Below, in pieces: positions 1 through 6,259 of a stretch of 16,606 bases of DNA; within the stretch, counting starts at the first letter, position 1, and the number at the start of each line of letters is the position of its first letter. The DNA is from JADFUZ01 sp034430415 (GTDB taxonomy: Bacteria; Chloroflexota; Dehalococcoidia; GIF9; AB-539-J10): the NCBI GenBank assembly GCA_034430415.1, contig DAOUEN010000148.1, positions 1 to 16,606 on the forward strand, read 5' to 3'. The notes under the pieces were generated by a model. The model did not search any database and had not been told where the DNA came from. It was given only the letters and a program-made list of their open reading frames with translations. The position numbers and the translations under genes are program-made.

Positions 1-1198
1 GACCGGGGATAGGCCCGACCTCTTCGATGAGGTCGATTGCCAGTGTTTCGTCGTTGACGGTGATGCCCTCGAGGAAGCGTCCCACCATGCCGGCTATGTC
101 GTCGTCCAGTATGGCCTGTATTGGATGGTGGCTGAGCTCGCCGTGTACGCTGCCGTGAAAGAGCAGGGTGCTGGCACCAGACAGGGCAGCGCTGAAAATA
201 CGGAAAGCTTTCTCGTAGCTGGATTGGTAGTCCATCATCTTCGAGTTGGGGTAGGCGGTGGAATTGTCAATGGGCACCCCGTATCTTCGAAAGATCTGAT
301 TTGATGCTGCGTTATGCAAGCAGCTCTCTATGCCACCGAAAGCTGGAGCACCCGTGTTCATATTCATAGTGGCGTTGAAATCCTTGACCAGGACCCTTGT
401 TCCCGGCCTTATCAACTGTGCCAGCACCAGCCCGGCAAGCACTTCGGCATTGTTGGTTACTATTCCTCCGGCGATAGTGGCGGGTGCGGTCCCACCCATC
501 ACCTGGCCGCTGATTATGCGCAGAGGCAGGCCAGCTTCAGCGAATCTGAATGCGGACTCTATAGCGTCGTGGTAGACCGCCAGAGGTGGGGCCCAGGCAC
601 AGGTGCCGAGGATCTCTATTCCAGCGGCCTGCGCCATTCTTATGGCGAATATCTCAGAATTATTGGAAAAGCCCACACACTGGAACTTGGTGGAGTTCCT
701 TATTCTGGCGGCCAGGCTCTCCAGCATAGCCATGCATGAAGGAACACCCTCAAACCCGAAGTAGGGCGTGTAGGGGGAGAAGAAGTGAACGGTGGGCAGC
801 GCATCCAGGATGGCTACGCCATCATAGTTCTCTTTCCTGGTTGCTGCTCTTGGCTCCCAGGTGTCCATCTCCACAGTCTGCTGACCCGGTGCCACAGCAA
901 GACAGAGAGTGTTACCCCCGACCATGAGGCTCTTCCGGGGATCCCTCGCTTGGGCGTGAAAGCTGCTGGGGCAGTGGCGCAAAGACTCTTCAACCAAGCC
1001 CGGAGGAATCCTCACCCTCGTTTCATCGTAGTCCACCTTGCAGCCATTCTTCTCAAAGAGCTGCAGAGCTCTCTCGTGCTCCATCCGGACCCCGGTTACC
1101 CAGAGGACCTCCAGAGTCCCCCTGTGAATGGCCTCCACCTGCTCCTCAGTCAGTATCTCCAGAGGCTTGAAAGTGCGCGTAAATCCGTTCTGTGCCAT
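1..1198 (-). CDS. MttB-superfamily (trimethylamine-methyltransferase-like) corrinoid methyltransferase, partial
   Basis: The frame starts at ATG (1196-1198), with GAGAGGG a few bases upstream, and stays open for 399 codons to the left edge, so the C-terminus is missing (family members are about 470-500 residues). The family transfers a methyl group from a methylated amine or betaine to the cobalt of a partner corrinoid protein in the cytoplasm. Typical family segments are visible: GGTAPATIAGG near 235-245 followed by NNAEVLAGLVLAQ, and SKMMDYQSSYEKA near 319-331. No in-frame TAG occurs, although the pyrrolysine of true trimethylamine MttB (near residue 334) would fall inside the visible part. 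By inference this is a non-pyrrolysine homologue, like the glycine betaine enzyme MtgB, and the substrate is unknown. It lies 11 bp after the corrinoid-protein gene and is surely co-transcribed with it. The family assignment is firm and the substrate is open. Confidence 0.9.
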   Translation of the reverse strand, partial: MAQNGFTRTFKPLEILTEEQVEAIHRGTLEVLWVTGVRMEHERALQLFEKNGCKVDYDETRVRIPPGLVEESLRHCPSSFHAQARDPRKSLMVGGNTLCLAVAPGQQTVEMDTWEPRAATRKENYDGVAILDALPTVHFFSPYTPYFGFEGVPSCMAMLESLAARIRNSTKFQCVGFSNNSEIFAIRMAQAAGIEILGTCAWAPPLAVYHDAIESAFRFAEAGLPLRIISGQVMGGTAPATIAGGIVTNNAEVLAGLVLAQLIRPGTRVLVKDFNATMNMNTGAPAFGGIESCLHNAASNQIFRRYGVPIDNSTAYPNSKMMDYQSSYEKAFRIFSAALSGASTLLFHGSVHGELSHHPIQAILDDDIAGMVGRFLEGITVNDETLAIDLIEEVGPIPG

Positions 1199-1209
1199 GT
1201 CCGCCCTCT

Positions 1210-1854
1210 CTATTTTGCCACCAGCTTCCTGGCGAGTTTCGCTGCCCCGGGGGCGGTAGGGTCGTAGCCATCCGCTCCGATGCTATCGGCGAATTCCTGG
1301 GTTATGGCCCCGCCGCCCACCATTATCTTCACCTTGTCTCTGAGGCCCTGGTTCTTGAGTGTCTCAATGATCTTCCTCTGCTCTGGAGCGGTCATCGTCA
1401 TGAGAGCCGACATAGCGAGGATGTCGGGCTCGTATTTCCTTACGCCTTCGACGAACTGCTCAGCGGTGACATTGATGCCGAGGTCCTCTACGGTAAATCC
1501 CTCGGCTGTGAGTAGCGTGGCCACCATGGTTTTCCCAATAGTGTGGATATCGCCATAAACGGTTCCTATCACCGCAGAGCCCAGGCTCTCTCTCTTGGCT
1601 CCCACCCTCGCTATTTCTTCGTCGATTATCGGAGTAGCAGCGGACATAGCATCTGCGGCGCCGACCAAATCGGGAAGAAAGAGCTCACCTGTTCCAAAGC
1701 CATTGCCAATTTCCCTTATCGCCTCGGTCATGGCGCTCAGCGCCTCGTTGGGGTCCACCTTCTCCTGGACCGCTTGCCTGGCCCAATTCGCTGCCGCTTC
1801 GCTGTCGTATTCGAGGATGGCTTTCTTCAGGTTTTCGATGATATCAACGCTCAT
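1210..1854 (-). CDS. Cobalamin-binding corrinoid protein (MttC/MtbC-type)
   Basis: A 214-residue protein that carries the methyl group on a bound corrinoid between a substrate methyltransferase and a second methyltransferase. An N-terminal helical cap domain (about 1-85) precedes a Rossmann-like B12 domain (about 90-214). The latter has the cobalt-ligand motif D-x-H-x-x-G in GTVYGDIHTIGK, then a SALMTMT stretch and the MVGGGAIT loop. These are the standard DxHxxG / S-x-L / GG signatures of methionine-synthase-type B12 modules. The chosen ATG (1852-1854) has GGAGGG four bases upstream. An in-frame TTG farther upstream (1905) has no ribosome site and would add a non-family 17-residue tail. It stands immediately upstream of the MttB-like gene, the usual partner order, and has its own promoter at 2006-2034. 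Confidence 0.93.
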   Translation of the reverse strand: MSVDIIENLKKAILEYDSEAAANWARQAVQEKVDPNEALSAMTEAIREIGNGFGTGELFLPDLVGAADAMSAATPIIDEEIARVGAKRESLGSAVIGTVYGDIHTIGKTMVATLLTAEGFTVEDLGINVTAEQFVEGVRKYEPDILAMSALMTMTAPEQRKIIETLKNQGLRDKVKIMVGGGAITQEFADSIGADGYDPTAPGAAKLARKLVAK

Positions 1855-1950
1855 GTTTCCCTCCTCTCTAGGTTTGCGTCCCAGAGCACAGGGCCAAGCC
1901 TGCAATCTGGACAGGCCGTCGCACCCTGTTTAACTCGGCAGGTACTCTGA

Positions 1951-1969
1951 ATTCCATGTGTGATGGAAT
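1951..1969 (-). promoter_or_regulatory. Hairpin in the leader of the corrinoid-protein mRNA
   Basis: A perfect 7-bp inverted repeat (ATTCCAT / ATGGAAT) with a 5-nt loop lies about 30-50 nt into the predicted leader. No U-tract follows, so it is not an intrinsic terminator. It could be a structural or protein-binding element. None of the conserved boxes of a cobalamin riboswitch were seen around it. Confidence 0.35.
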
Positions 1970-2005
1970 CGCCGACTCAAGCCCGGGATCACCCTAGGTT
2001 CTGGA

Positions 2006-2034
2006 ATTATAGTTGCCAGTGTGTACAAAAGCAA
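2006..2034 (-). promoter_or_regulatory. Sigma-70-type promoter for the corrinoid protein / methyltransferase pair
   Basis: On the minus strand a -35 box TTGCTT (2029-2034) is separated by exactly 17 bp from a perfect -10 box TATAAT (2006-2011). Transcription should start near 1999, giving a leader of about 145 nt before the corrinoid-protein ATG. This suggests the methyltransferase pair can be expressed independently of the upstream folD genes. It is a consensus match only and has not been mapped. Confidence 0.7.
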
Positions 2035-2274
2035 TGGTTTCGGGTGTGAGGGGGTGGGAAATGCTGACAGGAGGGCATAGAACCTGACGCAACTCGTCAG
2101 TGCAGCAGATTGTATGCGTTGGTCCGACATATGAGCTTGATAGGCTCATGGGGCACGCCGCTCTGCAAAAAGCCGAAGATGAGCCTCCTCATGCCGTCTA
2201 TGGGATGGCCTGGTAGTGTTCATCCCACAGCGTTTCGGTGTGAGGAGCTGGCCGCTGTGCCATGTAAGGCTTGT

Positions 2275-3144
2275 CTACCTTTCCGCGGCGGTAACGGTAT
2301 TGGCCAGGAGCATGGTAACAGTCATGGGGCCAACCCCTCCGGGTACAGGCGTGATGGCCTCGGCCTTTTCCTTGAGCGTATCGAAATCCAGATCGCCTAC
2401 CAAGCGCTTCCCCGTCTTGGCAGAAGCGTCTTCTATGTAGTTCGAGCCGAAGTCTATGGCAATCACGCCATCCTTCACCATGTCCGCGGTGATGAATCTG
2501 GGTCTGTCCACTGCAACCACCACCATGTCTGCCTGACGGGTATAGGCGGACAGGTCTGGCGTCGATGGCTGGCAAAGCAGCACGTTGGCGCCTACTTTCT
2601 CCTGCGCCAGTATCGAGGCCAGCGGCTTGCCCACCAGGTTATCCACATTGACAATCACCACGTTTTTATCTCTGAGGTTGCCGTATCCGCTACGAATAAG
2701 CATCTCGTAGATCCCGATAGGAGTGGCGGGAAGAAATGCCTGCTGGCCCAGCCAGGCCTTGCCTACGTTGCTGGGATGAAATCCATCAACGTCTTTCCCG
2801 GGTGATACAGCAGCCAGGACTCTATTCTCGTCGAGGTGCTGGGGAAGAGGAAGCTGCACGAAAATGCCATGAACCCGGGCATCAGCATTAAGCGTTTCAA
2901 TTTCCCTGAGCAACTCCTCCTCTTTGATATCCTTGGGCAGTCGAACCATTTGGAAGCGGATGCCCACGTCGCCGGCTGCCTTTTCCTTGAGTCCGATGTA
3001 GGTAGCGGAGCCGGGGTCATCGCCAACAAGTATGCCGGCAATCCCCGGAGTAACCCCCTTCTCCTCAAGTTTGCGTGTCTTCGCCTTCAGTTCCTCCCTT
3101 ATTTCAGTTGACAACTTCCTACCGTCGAGAATTGTGGCGGACAT
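2275..3144 (-). CDS. folD: FolD paralog, copy 2: intact Tyr/Lys catalytic pair, altered NADP site
   Basis: A 289-residue member of the methylene-THF dehydrogenase / methenyl-THF cyclohydrolase family (usual length 280-300). The N-terminal folate domain has Tyr49 and Lys53 in YIGLKEK, matching the catalytic Tyr/Lys of characterised FolD (human Tyr52/Lys56). It also has VQLPLP near 96-101 and GKDVDGFHP near 117-124. The C-terminal domain ends with TPVPGGVGPMT. The cofactor loop is abnormal: the usual Gly-Arg-Ser before xxVGKP is Asn166-Val167-Asp168. The CHS/T motif is CQP (191-193), AVGKP is AVDRP (211-215) and VIDVG is AIDFG (229-233). In human enzyme terms both NADP 2'-phosphate ligands (Arg173, Ser197) are gone. 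Inference: cyclohydrolase chemistry may survive, while NADP-dependent dehydrogenation is doubtful or uses another cofactor. The ATG has AGGAGG seven bases upstream and follows copy 1 by 36 bp. Confidence 0.92.
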   Translation of the reverse strand: MSATILDGRKLSTEIREELKAKTRKLEEKGVTPGIAGILVGDDPGSATYIGLKEKAAGDVGIRFQMVRLPKDIKEEELLREIETLNADARVHGIFVQLPLPQHLDENRVLAAVSPGKDVDGFHPSNVGKAWLGQQAFLPATPIGIYEMLIRSGYGNLRDKNVVIVNVDNLVGKPLASILAQEKVGANVLLCQPSTPDLSAYTRQADMVVVAVDRPRFITADMVKDGVIAIDFGSNYIEDASAKTGKRLVGDLDFDTLKEKAEAITPVPGGVGPMTVTMLLANTVTAAER

Positions 3145-3180
3145 ACTATGGCCTCCTGAAGAACGGATTTCTATTTATGG

Positions 3181-4059
3181 CTAAGCGCTGAACTTCTCAG
3201 CGGACTTGACGGTATTGGACAGCAGTATTGCTGTCGTCACCGGGCCGGTGCCGCCAGGGACCGGGGTTATCTTTGCCGCCTTGTTCATCACTGCTTCAAA
3301 ATCAACGTCTCCAACCAGTCTTGGCTTGCCTGTGGCAGGATCCTCCATTTGATTCACTCCTACATCGATCACTATGGCGCCTTCTCCTACCATGTCCGCT
3401 GTGATCGCCCTGGCTTTCCCCATAGCGGCAACCAGTATGTCAGCTTGCCTGGTGACTGCAGGAAGGTCTCTGGTCCTGGTGTGACAGATAGTCACGGTGG
3501 CGTTGGCCCCCTGTTGCTTCTGGATGAGTATGCCCGCCAGTGGCTTTCCCACGATATTGCTCCTGCCGCAGATGACCACGTGCTTTCCCTCCGGGCTGTT
3601 GCCGCTGCGCACCAGCAACTCCTGGACTCCGTAGGGGGTGGAGGGTAAGAAAGTCTCCTCTCCCAGGAGCAGTTTTCCCGTGTTTATGGGGTTGGTACCG
3701 TCAACATCTTTGTCAGGAGAGATAGCGCTTTCTGCCTGAAGGGTGTTGAGGTGTTTGGGGAGGGGCAATTGAAGGATAATGCCGTGGAACCTGGCATCGT
3801 CGTTGAGTTCGGCGATTTTCCTGTGCAGCTCTGTCTGAGAGATGTTCTCTGGAAGAGTAAACGTCTCGGTAAATATGCCCACTGCTTGGCAACCCTTGCC
3901 GATGCCGCGAAGATAGGACAATGAGGCGGGATCCTCTCCGACCAAGATTGCGGCCAGTCCTGGCGTTGCTCCCTTCTCCTTGAGTGCCGCTATCCTTAGC
4001 TTCAGTTCTTCCCGGATTTCGCTGGCTATTTGTCTTCCGTCAATTATCTCCGCTGGCAT
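3181..4059 (-). CDS. folD: FolD paralog, copy 1: catalytic Lys replaced by Ile, intact NADP loop
   Basis: A 292-residue FolD-family protein. The cofactor domain is canonical: CGRSNIVGKPLAG (164-176), ICHTRT (191-196) and IVIDVGVN (229-236), so NAD(P) binding looks intact. The folate domain keeps Tyr49, LQLPLP (96-101) and DKDVDG (116-121). However, the residue four after the tyrosine, where characterised enzymes have the catalytic Lys (human Lys56, E. coli Lys54), is Ile53 in SYLRGIGKG, encoded by ATC. A lysine two positions later (Lys55) is also present in normal enzymes and does not substitute in alignment. That Lys is essential for the cyclohydrolase step, so this copy may be dehydrogenase-only, or inactive without a partner. 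The ATG (4057-4059) has AAGGAGG at good spacing. An upstream in-frame ATG (4113) has no ribosome site. It is the first gene of the folD pair. Confidence 0.92.
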   Translation of the reverse strand: MPAEIIDGRQIASEIREELKLRIAALKEKGATPGLAAILVGEDPASLSYLRGIGKGCQAVGIFTETFTLPENISQTELHRKIAELNDDARFHGIILQLPLPKHLNTLQAESAISPDKDVDGTNPINTGKLLLGEETFLPSTPYGVQELLVRSGNSPEGKHVVICGRSNIVGKPLAGILIQKQQGANATVTICHTRTRDLPAVTRQADILVAAMGKARAITADMVGEGAIVIDVGVNQMEDPATGKPRLVGDVDFEAVMNKAAKITPVPGGTGPVTTAILLSNTVKSAEKFSA

Positions 4060-4093
4060 CTGTACCTCCTTGGGTTCGTCAAATGTTGCCCTA

Positions 4094-4123
4094 ATCGTAG
4101 CATATTGTCTCATGGCGAGTCAT
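4094..4123 (-). promoter_or_regulatory. Possible promoter for the tandem folD genes
   Basis: On the minus strand ATGACT (4118-4123, 4/6 to TTGACA) and TACGAT (4094-4099, 4/6 to TATAAT) are 18 bp apart. The predicted start near 4087 gives a leader of about 28 nt ahead of copy 1. The match is moderate, but the position is right. Confidence 0.4.
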
Positions 4124-4229
4124 CGTCTGTGGAGGGGCACCACACCCAATTGCCCTCGAGCCGCTAGAGCGCTGAAGTAACCACAAAGGATTTGCGGTAC
4201 CGATGGGACAGAGGCGTTAGCCCTTCGCT

Positions 4230-4260
4230 GCAGCTAAGTAGCGGCTGCAAATACTACTTA
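4230..4260 (+). promoter_or_regulatory. Two overlapping inverted repeats upstream of the acetate transporter
   Basis: A perfect 7-bp inverted repeat TAAGTAG (4235-4241) / CTACTTA (4254-4260) has a 12-nt spacer, so its half-sites are about two helical turns apart centre to centre. A second repeat, GCAGC (4230-4234) / GCTGC (4244-4248), interleaves with it, and the two cannot form as hairpins at once. They lie about 80-110 bp before the satP start and could be an operator or alternative RNA structures. No clear -35/-10 pair was found for satP. Confidence 0.4.
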
Positions 4261-4340
4261 TGGACGATGACAAACAGCAAATCGGTTGCTAGACTCAGGA
4301 GACTCTTCGTTCAAATAACCATCGAAGGAGGACTTATCTT

Positions 4341-4901
4341 ATGACTGAGGAGGTCAAATGGGGGAATCCGGGGGCTCTGGGGCTAGCCGGATTCGGCTTC
4401 AACACTATTCTATTACAGATACACAACCTAGGCCTGATACCCAATGTTGAACCTTTGCTATACGGCTTCTTCTGGGGAGGCATAGCACAGATCATAGCTG
4501 GCGTGATCGATGGTCGCCGGGGAGACACCTTCGGGTTGACCGCGTTCACCTCCTATGGCGTGTTCTGGATAGGTCTGAGCTTCATGTTCCTCATGCAGTG
4601 GCTTGGAGTAGTTACTCTGTCGAATTCAGGGCTTGCCTGGACCTTCATCATGTGGGGTATCTTCACCGGCTATATGGCTGTAGGTACGTTCAGAATCTCC
4701 AGAATGCATGTATTCGTGTTTGTTACCTTGACTATTCTGTTCGGACTGCTGGCTGCTGTCTTCTTTGGTGTCCTCTCGGCCAGGGTTGCCGCGGTCGAAG
4801 GAATCTTCTGTGGTGGGGCGGCGGTATACGGGTCCGCAGCCGTGATTCTGAACGCCGTCTACGGAAGGTGGGTTCTGCCCATAGGGCTGCTGCACAAGTA
4901 A
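4341..4901 (+). CDS. satP: GPR1/FUN34/YaaH (SatP) family acetate/succinate transporter
   Basis: A 186-residue inner-membrane protein, the usual size of bacterial SatP (188 in E. coli). About six hydrophobic helices are visible, including TAFTSYGVFWIGLSFMF near 66-83, and helices near 95-115, 120-143 and 150-172. The family hallmark near the N-terminus (NPAPLGL in characterised members) reads NPGALGLAGFG (9-19). The remainder, NTILLQIHNLG, closely resembles the E. coli protein. The family moves acetate and related monocarboxylates, probably with protons, as small homo-oligomeric channels or carriers. The ATG has AAGGAGGA nine bases upstream. It is divergent from the folD genes and appears monocistronic. 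The Ala at the usual second Pro of the hallmark motif is noteworthy. Confidence 0.9.
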   Translation: MTEEVKWGNPGALGLAGFGFNTILLQIHNLGLIPNVEPLLYGFFWGGIAQIIAGVIDGRRGDTFGLTAFTSYGVFWIGLSFMFLMQWLGVVTLSNSGLAWTFIMWGIFTGYMAVGTFRISRMHVFVFVTLTILFGLLAAVFFGVLSARVAAVEGIFCGGAAVYGSAAVILNAVYGRWVLPIGLLHK

Positions 4902-4940
4902 GAGCAGAGTGGAGGCCGGGATACCACTGAGAATGTCCAA

Positions 4941-4966
4941 GGACAAGCTGAGGGTAGCTCCTTTTT
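4941..4966 (+). terminator. Possible intrinsic terminator after satP
   Basis: An imperfect stem (GG, 3-nt bulge, AGCT / AGCT, CC) around the loop GAGGGT is followed directly by TTTTT (4962-4966), 40 bp after the satP stop and before the convergent alr end. The stem is short, so this is a weak call. Confidence 0.35.
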
Positions 4967-4991
4967 CTGGGAAGTCCGGGCGAATTCCTCC

Positions 4992-6119
4992 TTAGCTGTT
5001 GACGTACACCCGGGGTACTCTCTTCCCCACGGTGGTGACTACCTCGTAGTTGATGGTGCCTATCTTAGCTGCAAGCTCATCCGCGGTCGGCTCCTGGCCG
5101 AAGACAATCGCTTCGTCGCCCGCCTGGACATCCGGCACATCGGAGACATCGATCATACACATATCCATGCAGATGCGGCCAATTACAGGAGCTCGCCTTC
5201 CCTTGATCAAGACCTCTCCTTTGTTGGCCAGCGCCCGCTTGTAGCCATCGCCGTATCCCAGGGGAAGTGTTGCCACCCTAGTCTGTTTCTTGGTAACGAA
5301 TGTCCTCCCGTAGCTAATGGGAGTTCCCTCTGGTACCGTCTTGAGGTAGCAGACTTTGGTCTTCAGGGTCATTGCGGGTTTCACCTCGATGCTGTGACTG
5401 ACCTCTGTGGAGGGATAGAGGCCGTAGATGATGAGCCCGGGTCTTACCAAGTCGTAGTAGGACTCTGGAAGGTCCAGGGTTGCTGCGCTATTTGCCATGT
5501 GTCTCTGGGGCAGCTCAATGCCAGCATGCTGGATTTCGCGGATAGTCTGTTCGAAGAGTTGCAACTGGTGTCGGGCGAAGGTCTTGTCTCTCTCGTCTGC
5601 GGCAGAGAAGTGACTGAACAAGCCGGCAACCTTGAGGTTTCTGTAGCTCCTCGCTCGGCGCAGGAAAGGAGCGGCATCATGCGGTTCTAGCCCAATTCGC
5701 CCCAGGCCTGTTTCTACCTTGACATGAACGTTGACCTGAGTAGAGGCGTTACCAGCCTCTTCGTCGAGGGCCTCCAGGAGGGCGATAGAGCTCACAGTCT
5801 GGTCCAACCGGGAATCCACCACCTTCCAGGCTTCCTCTGGCTGAATGAGTCCCAGAACCAGTATGGGGGCTTCGATCCCCGCCTCTCTCAGGTGCTGGCC
5901 CTCCTCTGGAAGGGCAACAGCCAGGGAATCTGCTCCATTTCTGAGAGCTGTCCGGCTGACCTCCACGGCACCATGGCCGTAGCCGTCGGCCTTGACAACC
6001 GCCATCAGGCCTCGCTGGCTTCCTATTTTCTTCCGTATGGCGGCGACGTTGTAGGAGATGGCTCCCAGATCGATGATTGCCCTTGTGGCTCGCTCAGTCC
6101 CGCGTTTCTCTTGCTGCAC
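4992..6119 (-). CDS. alr: Alanine racemase
   Basis: The PLP-dependent enzyme that interconverts L- and D-alanine in the cytoplasm for peptidoglycan synthesis. With the chosen GTG start it is 375 residues, normal for Alr. PLP-binding Lys43 sits in VVKADGYGHG, and the second catalytic base Tyr270 in ISYGRTF. Other family blocks are LGYGDGYKRAL (287-297) and GRICMDMCMIDVSD (314-327). The GTG at 6117-6119 has GGGAGGG seven bases upstream. A farther in-frame GTG (6183-6185) lies inside a hairpin loop, lacks a ribosome site and would add a 22-residue non-family tail, so it was not chosen. The gene lies downstream of mfd, separated by 140 bp with hairpins, and converges on satP. Confidence 0.95.
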   Translation of the reverse strand: MQQEKRGTERATRAIIDLGAISYNVAAIRKKIGSQRGLMAVVKADGYGHGAVEVSRTALRNGADSLAVALPEEGQHLREAGIEAPILVLGLIQPEEAWKVVDSRLDQTVSSIALLEALDEEAGNASTQVNVHVKVETGLGRIGLEPHDAAPFLRRARSYRNLKVAGLFSHFSAADERDKTFARHQLQLFEQTIREIQHAGIELPQRHMANSAATLDLPESYYDLVRPGLIIYGLYPSTEVSHSIEVKPAMTLKTKVCYLKTVPEGTPISYGRTFVTKKQTRVATLPLGYGDGYKRALANKGEVLIKGRRAPVIGRICMDMCMIDVSDVPDVQAGDEAIVFGQEPTADELAAKIGTINYEVVTTVGKRVPRVYVNS

Positions 6120-6126
6120 TGGCTGG

Positions 6127-6133
6127 CCCTCCC
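6127..6133 (-). promoter_or_regulatory. Ribosome binding site that fixes the alr GTG start
   Basis: GGGAGGG on the minus strand with a 7-nt gap to the GTG at 6119. This is the only Shine-Dalgarno match near the 5' end of the alr frame, and it decides against the upstream GTG. Confidence 0.7.
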
Positions 6134-6165
6134 AACGCCCTACTCTTGTTGAGCGCCGCAAACAT

Positions 6166-6194
6166 ACCTGCGGTTGGGCCTCCACACCGCAGGT
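6166..6194 (-). promoter_or_regulatory. 9-bp perfect hairpin in the mfd-alr gap
   Basis: ACCTGCGGT and ACCGCAGGT form a perfect 9-bp stem around an 11-nt loop, 46 bases upstream of the alr start. A second, weaker 6-bp GC stem (CCGGCC/GGCCGG, 6208-6238, 19-nt loop) precedes it in the transcript. Neither is followed by a strong U-run. They may partly terminate or process the mfd transcript, or be a site controlling alr. Confidence 0.45.
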
Positions 6195-6259
6195 TCTGAT
6201 GAAGAATCCGGCCTCATAGCTTATCAGGTTTCGGCCGGGACGGGAAATGCCAGTATGTC

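Larger units (their letters stand above)
1855..2274. other. 420-bp spacer between folD copy 2 and the corrinoid-protein gene
   Basis: The stretch holds the promoter and leader hairpin listed separately. It also has three small perfect inverted repeats: CTGACG/CGTCAG at 2084-2100, ATGAGC/GCTCAT at 2131-2149 and ATGAG/CTCAT at 2179-2192. On the minus strand the last is followed a few bases later by TTTTT (2166-2170), so it could be a weak terminator for the folD transcript, but the T-run does not abut the stem. No tRNA and no convincing gene were seen. One 31-codon minus-strand frame (2097-2192) lacks a ribosome site. Confidence 0.4.

Noticed and set aside
1..1198. Possible pyrrolysine-encoding TAG in the MttB-like gene
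   Set aside because: The frame was read codon by codon for 399 residues without any in-frame TAG.
1855..1999. Possible cobalamin riboswitch before the corrinoid-protein gene
   Set aside because: The leader is too short and none of the conserved B12-box or core elements were seen; only a small hairpin is present.
1930..2130. 66-codon minus-strand frame overlapping the corrinoid-protein promoter
   Set aside because: It runs through the TATAAT promoter, has Pro/Ser/His-rich composition of a chance frame and no ribosome site.
2097..2192. 31-codon minus-strand frame (starts MRRLIFGFLQ) in the spacer after folD copy 2
   Set aside because: No ribosome site, no recognisable family and it overlaps small inverted repeats; an open frame this short is expected by chance.
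2110..2805. 231-codon plus-strand open frame
   Set aside because: Antisense to folD copy 2, with no protein-like pattern.
6120..6185. Longer alr start at GTG 6183-6185
   Set aside because: No ribosome site, the start lies in a hairpin loop, and the extra 22 residues match nothing in Alr, whereas the GTG at 6117-6119 has GGGAGGG seven bases upstream.
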